This document shows positions 8,280 to 15,443 of a stretch of DNA of 15,443 bases, one piece after another. Position 1 is the stretch's first letter. Each line of letters begins with the position of its first letter. Source of the DNA: Nephromyces sp. MM_2019 (taxonomy: Eukaryota > Apicomplexa > Aconoidasida > Nephromycida); assembly GCA_015657535.1 (NCBI GenBank), contig JADHZB010002151.1, forward strand, positions 99,061 to 114,503, in the 5' to 3' direction. The notes beneath the pieces are model-generated. The model ran no database searches, was not told where the DNA came from, and saw only the letters and a list, made by a program, of their open reading frames with translations. The position numbers and the translations under genes were made by a program.

Positions 8280-9454
8280 CTTGGGTAAGTTTATATATAA
8301 TTACGCAAAATCAAAGTTGCTTGCATGAAGATATGAACTTGTTTCATTCTCAAGATAGATATATAGTCCTATAGGAATCAAATTTTATCCTTTTCTCAAT
8401 TTATATTTGTTTTGAGTGCAATTATAAATATATTTTTTTATTAATATCAGAGGCCATAAAAAATTTCTGTTGAGATGTCGAACATATTGGGAGCTAAAAA
8501 ATCTACACAGTTGCTTTATTTTGACACATAATTATATAATTTTTGCACATATTATATTCAAGCTTCAGATATTTTAATAAACTTAATAAATATAATCATG
8601 TTGATATCAGGGATTGAAATAATCTAACACATAATCAATCTTAAATTGACTTTTTATTATTGTTTAAAGACTCTGACCTTTAATCATATAAAAACAAATT
8701 ATGTTTGATGAAATAGCCTTAGCTTGAAATACTCTAACACTCCTTGATTTCATTTTGTATTTTCTGCTTATCATATAAATGTAATAAAATTTCTAGCTAA
8801 CGTTGGCATTACTGCTATTTTATGCCTTATTGACCATATTAATTAATGATTGCATGTATGACTCTAGATATGTGCCTACTTACTTTTAATATATCTATAT
8901 GTAATTTTAGAAAAAATTTTATTAAGTATATATATATATATGTGTTAATATATTTATATATGTTTTGTATGTGTTGTAATATATATAAATTTATGTATAT
9001 CTATACGTTTACATATGCATATACGTGTGCTTATAAGTTTAAATGAATTTAGATAAGTAAATGTACATAAGTGTGTGCATATGCTTATGTTTCAATGGTT
9101 ATTAATGCTATCATGTGTTTATGATCAAGGTTAAGAGTGTAATAGATTCATTGGATAGTTACTACATTTCTAGTATAAATGACCATGTGATCCGATGTTT
9201 TTTGAATAATCGAATCTCTTTATTTTTTCACTTTGAAATAAAATAAATAAAAAAAAAAATGATTTCAAAAATGTTTTAGTAGGGTTAGATAGTTTCGAAA
9301 TATTCAAAAAGCTAAGTTGTTGTTAATATCTGAAAATAATGGCCTTTCTTTATAAGCATTTTATAGTCATTGGGTCTAGTTATACTGCGTTTGTAAACAT
9401 AAATACCCTATCATGAGTGTTATCATTGTATGTATGTTGTTATTAATTTAGATA
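8280..9454. other. AT-rich intergenic DNA, no gene seen
   Basis: The block is very AT-rich with TATATA runs at 8928-8960 and 8975-9000. A 17-bp near-repeat (TTGAAATA, one variable base, TCTAACAC type) occurs at 8614 and 8724. The plus-strand frame at 8846-9046 is Tyr/Ile-rich microsatellite translation and is not called. The region should hold the promoter of the charged-protein gene and the 3' UTR of the coiled-coil gene. Confidence 0.55.
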
Positions 9455-12400
9455 TTATTGCTCCTCCTTATCTGTTTCGCTTGAACTGGTATCAATAAAT
9501 AATCGACTCATTGTTTTTTGGAGAGGTAAATCATACGTACCATAACTCAGTCGACGTCGAATCCCATCAACAAATGTAATAGGATCAGGTAGGAAATCTG
9601 TAATAGTTTGACTTGTTGGTGTGGCATCACTTATTTCTGATGGTCTACTCAATGAGCCAATGTCCAATTCACTAATTAAATTATATTAAAATGTGAGTGC
9701 AAGTGCATAGATTAGTTAGATTTTTATTTCGGTCTGAATAAGCTAGCTGAAATCCTACTAAAATATGGCGAATTCTTTCATGAATAATTTGTTTACACAT
9801 GTTTTTTGTATAAGATTAATTAATTACACAATTGAACTAGGTCGTTTATAAATTAGTCAAATTAGCGAACTAGTTTGGGCTTTTTTTATTATGTAATACA
9901 AGTGAATTAGCTCCACAAAATTTGGTCAAAATTTCACAAAAGCATAATTGAACTAGCTATAGAATCTTGAATTGACTTTCAGAATCAATTCTGGCTTACT
10001 TGTAGTAGTTAGGTGGCTTGAAGAAATTTCTTTTGTTGGGAGGGTGAGGGTATAACAGTCTTGAGAGATCAACTTCCTTCATTGTGCTTTGCCAAATACT
10101 AAAACATATAGTTATATCAAGTGCCCATAGACAATTATACACTCATTTTGTACTAGGAATCCAACACAACTCTTTTAAAATGTAATGTATTTATACTACC
10201 TGAATGCAAACTCAGAGAGGTCCTTAGGCGCTTTCATATGCTCAAATAGTTCCACAGGATTGAGGTGTGGATTGTCGCCTTCATTTTCATAAATTCTTAA
10301 TATATTAAGCGTGTGATAGCACAGTGCTCTGATATCATTGTGTGCCCTACTCATACTTTCAGCAAATTCTTTTTCTCTCTCTTGCTATTTTTCCAATAAT
10401 ATAAATCAAATATCTACATATTTGTTTTATATCAATTCTAAGATATTGTAACTCACGAGTCTTGTTTCTAGTTCAGACTTTTGCTATTTATACATTTCAT
10501 AAAAAATGTTAATGAATAAAACATACGCACACTCTATTAATAATTTACCTCTTTTATTAATTTTTTGTTACTCTTTATTGGGATTGCATTCTTGAGTTCT
10601 TCAGCCAGCGAAAGTGAACGCTTCCCTTCTGTCCGTGGAACATCTTCATCTATTGAGATTGCAGATACAATTATAGAGAAATTTCTAGCAAATACTTTGA
10701 AACTATGTTACAAATTTATTCACACATACTCAAAAATCTGAAAACATGTTCCAAGCAATATTTTAGCACTTATATTATGGTATGTTTATAGATATATAAA
10801 TATAGAGTTATATGACTTAAGTACGAAGTGTGCATCCAAATATACTTAAATGTTTTTATATAGGAATTGAATCAATACATATATACATATGTTTTGGATG
10901 GGGGGCTGTTATAAAAAATACTTGAACATATATTTTATCTCAAGTACCTTAATTAATTTATATATATGTATTTATAATTTCAAGTACAAGCCAAAATGGT
11001 AAAATTACTTGTAACTGTACTAACAGAGCTATTGTATTCATATAATACAGTGTTGTCTGGTATTTGTAATGGTTTTATCTCAAACGACTGTTGTACGGGT
11101 GTTTCCTTTACTGCCTTAACTATCTCTTTCATATCTTTCAACATAACATCCTTGGAGCTAGAAAGTGCCTTAATTTGTTTTATCTATTCAGCAAGCAAAA
11201 TATAATATAAAATTGTTTAAAAATGTGTTGCCAAGATTCTTCGAAATAAAAGTACCTAATATACCTCAAAATTTATATTGTCCAACATATTGTAAATCGT
11301 AGCTGCATCATCACTATGATATTTTTGAAATGATAAATTTAGATATATATAAATGTTTTTTATGTGTGTGTTTGTGTGTGTTTTATGTATATGTGCGTGA
11401 GTTTTATATACATAGTGAGTTTATGTTGGATTGTGTTATGGATGACTATGGTTGATGCATTTTGTGTGTGTTAGGTGTGTTTAATGGGTGTGCTGTGTGT
11501 GTGTGTGGTGTGTTAGTGATTTTGGCACGCAGATATCATTAGATTACTTTCTAGTCGATATTTGAATTTGTGCTTTATAAATCGAATGTATATAAAATCC
11601 AATCACCCACAAAAGGAACTACCATGTTTGATTTCATATCGATTCATATTTGTTATATATCAAAAATTTTTTCATAATATGTTGTCATATACACGTACAT
11701 TAAAAACATAATGAATTTTATCAGTATGCATAGGTGTTAGTGACAATATGAACACTTTAATGAATGTGAAATCCAGCAAGTTTCATCTCACACAATGTGC
11801 AGTGTTAAGCTAAGTCTACAGCATGTATTATACATTGTTAGTCTGATTGTAAGTTCCGCTTAATAAGTTACATATAGTACATTTTATCAGACCTTTTGGT
11901 GAAGTCTTTCTGGTTAATTTGTTCACTATCAGATTGATTAATTATTTCAGCAAGTTTTTGATTGTATTTCGACTCAATTTCTTTGTAAAATTCTTCATTA
12001 GTGTTAATATGATTTTCTAGTCGTTTAACTTCAAAAGACATCCTCTATAATTAGTACACACACACATGAGATTCTTGTCCCTACATGTGAATTGAAGAGA
12101 GCTCTTAACTAAATTGTAAACATTTTCGGAAAGACTACAGATCCTTACACTTATTTTATCTTTTTAAATCATCATAATCATTGTATAATATAATACTGGA
12201 AGCACTCTCACTGATTTCATAAACTTATAAGCATACACACACACAAATAGTATAAAATTCTTCCTCAAAATACACACTCGAAAATAAACTTAATTAGATT
12301 CACAACTTTAAAAAGCATATTTGAGCATATAATTACTTAATACAAAAAGCCCTAGTATAATCAAACTACACCTTCAAACAAAAAATCCACTTGTCTATTG

Positions 12401-14043
12401 ATATCACGCACACACAAAACATCTATCTAATTATATGCTTAAATAACACCCAAAAAGCAACAAGCAATAATCTATGTAAATAACATTGCGCATACAAAAG
12501 AGTTTGTTTAAACACATTATGCATGCAATAAAAACAATAAATAAGCACTTATTTAGCACAATTTCACACAGTTACATGTATATATATATACATATGATAA
12601 ATATATTTACTTCAATTTCTCTTTCTTTATCTTCTATTTCATCCTGCATATCTTTCAAAACAGAGATTTCCCGGTTACTTTTATTTAACTTATCTCTCAG
12701 TTCCTCGATATAAAGTGACTGTAATATAACAATTTAATATCTAATTATAGTGTTTATATTTCAGTAAATGTTTGGTTCTGTATACACGCCCTATGTGACA
12801 GATGTGTTCATTTGTTGGGCAAATATACAAGCTTAATAAAACTTGTTTTGTAACTTTATGTAAAGTTATGCATATTTTTTCACTCATTACACACGGTAAC
12901 TTGTTACGCAATATTAATTAATTCACACTAGTAGAGCAGTTATATATATTGATAACATATGCATGTTAATAACACATATGGAATTACATACCTAAAATCT
13001 AGGTATAGATTGACTCGTCACACACATAAAATCGAAGTTCATATTTAATCAATTCAAAGTAATTCATGCAAAGATTTTAAGAACATTTGACCCTATAATG
13101 AAGTACCTGACTATTAGTAACATCTCCCATTTTACTTAAGTCATTTCTTAATTTGACATTCTCTTGGGACACTTCAAAAAACTATACACACATTAAAAAT
13201 AAGCCATAAATAGATTAACATGCACACACACACACACACAAGATTGGCAAGAAAAGAGTTTGTAATTATAAACATTATATAGCCTAGATAAGCTTAATTA
13301 TGTGAGCCTGCACATACATGGGCTAATTTAGGCATATTTTAATTCGCAAGGACCCTGACTTTCACATGCCCTTATCGTTACATAAACCCATTTATACTAG
13401 CCCGCACTTACACACACCCTAAAATTCGCATCCCTCATTTACACATACACATTTCACAAAACCTTGTGATTTGTTTTTTCAGTAGCAATTTTTAAATCGT
13501 TTTGTAACTTATTTAAAATGGTCTCTGCCAATGACACAGATGTTATATCGAAGTATTCATTTGACACTGCCTCTTCAGATACATTTGCATGATCAAACAT
13601 TAGATCCTCTGAAACATTTTATCCATACACGCTCAGATAATACACCCAAGTCTTACACTAATAAAAACACATATATACCACCCGGCATTAACCCACACTT
13701 ATACAGGGCACTACCCCCATCAAGTCATATACACTTGCTACATTAGAGCAACACAGCGACACACACTATATACATAAAACCAATAAAGCACCATATATCT
13801 CATACATAATACCACAAAGTTATAAAACATTAAAATATATGCACCGACCACATATCTACTCTTACAGATAAATTATGTCCAACAACCCACCCTCACAATA
13901 CCCGAAATCTCAGATATAAAAATTTCGTCATTTTTGGTAGATTTGTTTAAGTACTTAATAAAACTGTCGATGGTGAAATTAATTTTTTGTAAAATTTTAT
14001 GAATTTCAACCACCCAATTTGTCTTAGAATTTTTATTTTTCAT
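9455..14043 (-). CDS. 491-residue coiled-coil protein in 12 exons, family not recognised
   Basis: Exons on the minus strand: 14043-13902, 13608-13463, 13181-13107, 12718-12611, 12044-11893, 11313-11265, 11183-11009, 10649-10549, 10483-10457, 10384-10200, 10098-10000 and 9671-9455. All junctions are GT-AG and all phases close: 1476 nt, 491 residues plus TAA. An in-frame TAA lies 6 nt upstream of the ATG. Residues 1-96 are mixed. Residues 97-206 are predicted coiled coil (ENVKLRNDLSKMG; EELRDKLNKSNREISVLKDM; FEVKRLENHI). A second helical stretch runs about 215-250 and a third about 305-345 (KKLIKEQKSELETRLQEREK). Residues 370-419 contain HMKAPKDLSEF and YPHPPNKRNFFKPPNYY. The tail has GIRRRLSYGTYDLPL and ends in acidic SSSETDKEEQ. 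There is no signal peptide or membrane segment. A cytoskeletal, centrosomal or kinetochore scaffold is possible from the coiled coils alone, but nothing proves it. Introns are 65-579 nt. Exon 9 is only 27 nt. The exon chain is well supported; function unknown. Confidence 0.8.
11314..11892 (-). other. Longest intron of the coiled-coil gene, TG-rich on the plus strand
   Basis: The 579-nt intron 5 has a GTCTGA donor and a CATAG acceptor. At 11345-11520 it carries TGTGTG tracts on the plus strand, that is CA repeats in the transcript. Introns 1 and 4 of the same gene (13901-13609; 12610-12045) instead carry ACACAC on the plus strand, so repeat orientation is not tied to transcription. I saw no additional exon within it. 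Confidence 0.65.
12045..12610 (-). other. Intron 4 of the coiled-coil gene
   Basis: The 566-nt intron runs from GTAAAT to TATAG. It contains ACACAC tracts on the plus strand near 12055 and 12235 and no further exon that I can support. The plus-strand open frame at 12486-12713 overlaps its end and is an antisense shadow of exon 4. Confidence 0.65.
12719..13106 (-). other. Intron 3 of the coiled-coil gene
   Basis: The 388-nt AT-rich intron runs from a GTACTT donor after exon 3 to TTACAG before exon 4. The phase is 0 on both sides. No exon or RNA gene was seen in it. Confidence 0.65.
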
Positions 14044-14541
14044 TATTTACAAAATTATCCAGAAATTTGGATTTATTGGATGTGTTTATGTATAGGGTTA
14101 CGATTTTAAATATAAATCTATGTGAATCATAATTTTAAGGAATGTGGATATTTTGTGTTTAAGTATAATATGTGCCTATTTGTATTTTGAAATTCAATTT
14201 TAGAACTAGATGTGTGTGTATGTGGGCCGTGTTGTATTTATATTTGCAGAGATGTTTTATGTTGTATTATTTCGTAAATTAGGTCGAATAAATTTAAACT
14301 TATATAATTTTTTATAATCTATGTATAAATTTAAAAAGTTAATTGATAATTAGATATCAAATTGATATTATATAGAATTATTAAAATAAACAGCTATAAT
14401 TCATATAATAAAATTTTATCCAAATTTCTAGTTAATAATTAAATTTGTGTATATTGTTATTTGGGTATGTCTATTATTGAATTTGTGGTGAAACTAATAG
14501 GAATTGTTTACACACACAATTGGTTATAAGAATTTATTATA
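14044..14541. other. 5' flank of the coiled-coil gene, no gene seen
   Basis: AT-rich sequence with scattered TGTGTG words (for example 14211-14222) and no open frame of note on either strand. It presumably contains the promoter and 5' UTR of the coiled-coil gene; no recognisable core element is visible. Confidence 0.5.
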
Positions 14542-14603
14542 TCGCCTTGCATTGGATTTCAAATTAGATGTTAGAATAATATTTGAAATTGGTAAGAAGG
14601 CGA
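14542..14603. ncRNA. 62-nt two-stem hairpin, candidate structured RNA or small inverted repeat
   Basis: Outer arms TCGCCTT (14542-14548) and AAGGCGA (14597-14603) are perfect complements. Inner arms ATTTCAAAT (14556-14564) and ATTTGAAAT (14581-14589) are perfect nine-base complements. They are separated by a symmetric 7 x 7 internal loop and closed by a 16-nt loop. The outer arm is far richer in G and C than its surroundings. There is no coding frame. It could be a structured RNA, a regulatory hairpin or a relic of an inverted repeat; the strand is unknown. Confidence 0.4.
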
Positions 14604-14970
14604 GATGATTGTGTGTAATACATGAAATAAATATCATTTTATATATATATATAAACTATGTAGTTGATATCATGTATGTTGTTATAAATTTTGACACATT
14701 GGAGTTTCTTAAATAGTCTATGTGTAGATAATTTAAAATTTTTACCAATGGGACTTATTAGAGTGTACGCACGTCTACTAACTACACAACTTTGCACACG
14801 ACTTCCGTGTATTAAATTCGTTGTTTAGAACTCTTCGCGCGGTATGTTATAATTTTTTGGATTGTTTATATATGTAAATATACAAGTGTGTAAATTTCTA
14901 GTGCAAGTATTATGTATATTTAACTTGAATATTTCAAGTACTATTAGATATATATGTGTATAAGAGAATT
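14604..14970. other. Non-coding stretch with a GC-richer island
   Basis: 14760-14850 is richer in G and C than its flanks (ACGCACGTC, TTCGCGCGG) and contains the small hairpin ACACG-ACTTC-CGTGT at 14796-14810. I find no reading frame and no tRNA-like box pair. The last 20 bases (14951-14970) are the TATGTGTATAA-type leader that also precedes the other units of the repeat family at the right edge. Confidence 0.4.
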
Positions 14971-15120
14971 GTAGTAAACGGGAACGGAAGCAATTTTAGC
15001 ATGTATCAAAGAGCTTCAACATATGTCCACTCTATTCGATATGTGCAATGCCTACTGCCCCCATATCGAATAACCAAATCAAATGACTTGAGTTTCTAGA
15101 TATGAGGGGTTAACATGCAC
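14971..15120. ncRNA. Unit 1 of a tandem about 150-bp conserved family, candidate non-coding RNA
   Basis: The unit starts GTAGTAAACGGGAACGGAAG and ends GAGGGGTTAACATGCAC. It contains an 11-bp perfect stem (15033-15043 with 15062-15072) around an 18-nt loop, and a GAAGC/GCTTC pairing upstream. Stops in the frames read and indels between units argue against protein coding. It is preceded by a TATGTGTATAA element. No known RNA family is recognised, and the strand is not established; plus is drawn only because the TATA-like leader precedes it on that strand. Confidence 0.5.
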
Positions 15121-15180
15121 GTGTATATAAAGCTTATAGAGTTGCTCAATTACATATATATATGTGTGTATAAATAAAAT

Positions 15181-15328
15181 GTAGTAAACGGGAACGGAAG
15201 CAATCTTATGTATGTATCAAAAAGCTTCAACATATGTCCACTCAATTTGATATGTGCAATGCCTACTGCCCCCATATCGACTGTTTTAATAAATATTAAA
15301 TTACTTGATATGAGGGGTTAACATGCAC
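15181..15328. ncRNA. Unit 2 of the tandem conserved family
   Basis: It lies 210 bp after unit 1. The first 24 bases, a 26-base block from 15255 (the loop and 3' arm of the hairpin) and the last 22 bases are identical to unit 1. The segment between the hairpin and the 3' block (15281-15306) is almost unrelated in sequence yet similar in length. The hairpin core is kept, with a C-G pair of unit 1 replaced by T-G. The leader TATGTGTGTATAAATAAAAT directly precedes it. Confidence 0.5.
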
Positions 15329-15396
15329 TCAAAAGTATATCAAAAATATGAAAGATATTATTGTATGCAATTTAAATGTGTGTTTGTGAATAAGTT

Positions 15397-15443
15397 GTAG
15401 TAAACGGGAACGGAAGCAATTTTAGGTATGTGTCAAAGAGCTT
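15397..15443. ncRNA. Unit 3 of the tandem conserved family, cut by the window end
   Basis: It lies 216 bp after unit 2, and only the first 47 bases are visible. The first 24 bases are identical to units 1 and 2, followed by the GAAGC ... AGCTT pairing segment. A leader of the type ATGTGTGTTTGTGAATAAG precedes it. The array therefore probably continues beyond the window. Confidence 0.5.

Noticed and set aside
8140..8328. Plus-strand hydrophobic 62-residue frame
   Set aside because: It is the exact antisense of Lys/Glu/Asn-rich exon 1 of the charged-protein gene; reversed AAA/GAA codons yield Phe/Leu/Ser.
8613..8740. 17-bp near-repeat (TTGAAATA.TCTAACAC) at 8614 and 8724
   Set aside because: There are only two short copies in AT-rich DNA, with no flanking structure to support an element.
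10996..11205. Plus-strand 69-residue frame
   Set aside because: It is an antisense shadow of exon 7 of the coiled-coil gene, which closes in phase with its neighbours.
13531..13746. Plus-strand 71-residue frame
   Set aside because: It spans antisense of exon 2 and part of intron 1 of the coiled-coil gene; composition is CA-rich with no domain.
14971..15443. Telomere or subtelomere signature
   Set aside because: No TTTAGGG/TTTTAGGG-type tandem repeats are present; the units are about 150 bp and structured rather than short telomeric repeats.

Overview
This is an AT-rich eukaryotic window (about 30% GC judged by eye) with small, intron-rich genes, all readable ones on the minus strand. Non-coding DNA is full of TGTGTG/ACACAC tracts. 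GT-AG introns, ordinary use of TAA and TGA as stops, close packing of single-copy housekeeping genes and CA/TG-loaded intergenic DNA best fit an apicomplexan of the piroplasmid type (Theileria/Cytauxzoon-like). That assignment is inference; no rRNA, tRNA or diagnostic family gene is present to fix it. Nothing looks bacterial.

Layout, left to right. (1) 1-1928: the 5' part of a minus-strand gene for a WD40 protein resembling the p60/Cac2 subunit of chromatin assembly factor 1 (HIRA relatives). Four exons are visible, separated by introns packed with TG/CA repeats, and the gene runs off the left edge. (2) 1929-5172: gene-free DNA with TG-rich and AT-rich blocks and a 12-unit, 24-bp minisatellite. 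(3) 5173-6191: a C1D/Rrp47-type exosome cofactor followed by a second reading frame that overlaps its stop by 8 nt. They could be two overlapping genes or one spliced gene. (4) 7372-8279: a small, highly charged two-exon protein. (5) 9455-14043: a 12-exon gene reconstructed with every splice phase closing, encoding a 491-residue coiled-coil protein I do not recognise, including a 27-nt micro-exon. (6) 14044-15443: non-coding DNA with a 62-nt two-stem hairpin and, at the right edge, a tandem family of about 150-bp conserved units that looks like a non-coding RNA array.

The recognisable genes are nuclear housekeeping functions (chromatin assembly, RNA processing) and do not form a pathway cluster. 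The best candidate for something undescribed is the right-edge repeat family, with conserved blocks, a conserved hairpin, and a second conserved pairing that would compete with it. The C1D overlap and the repeat-filled introns are the next most interesting.

All exon boundaries were read by eye from GT/AG sites, reading phase and protein sense. No alignment or transcript data were available.
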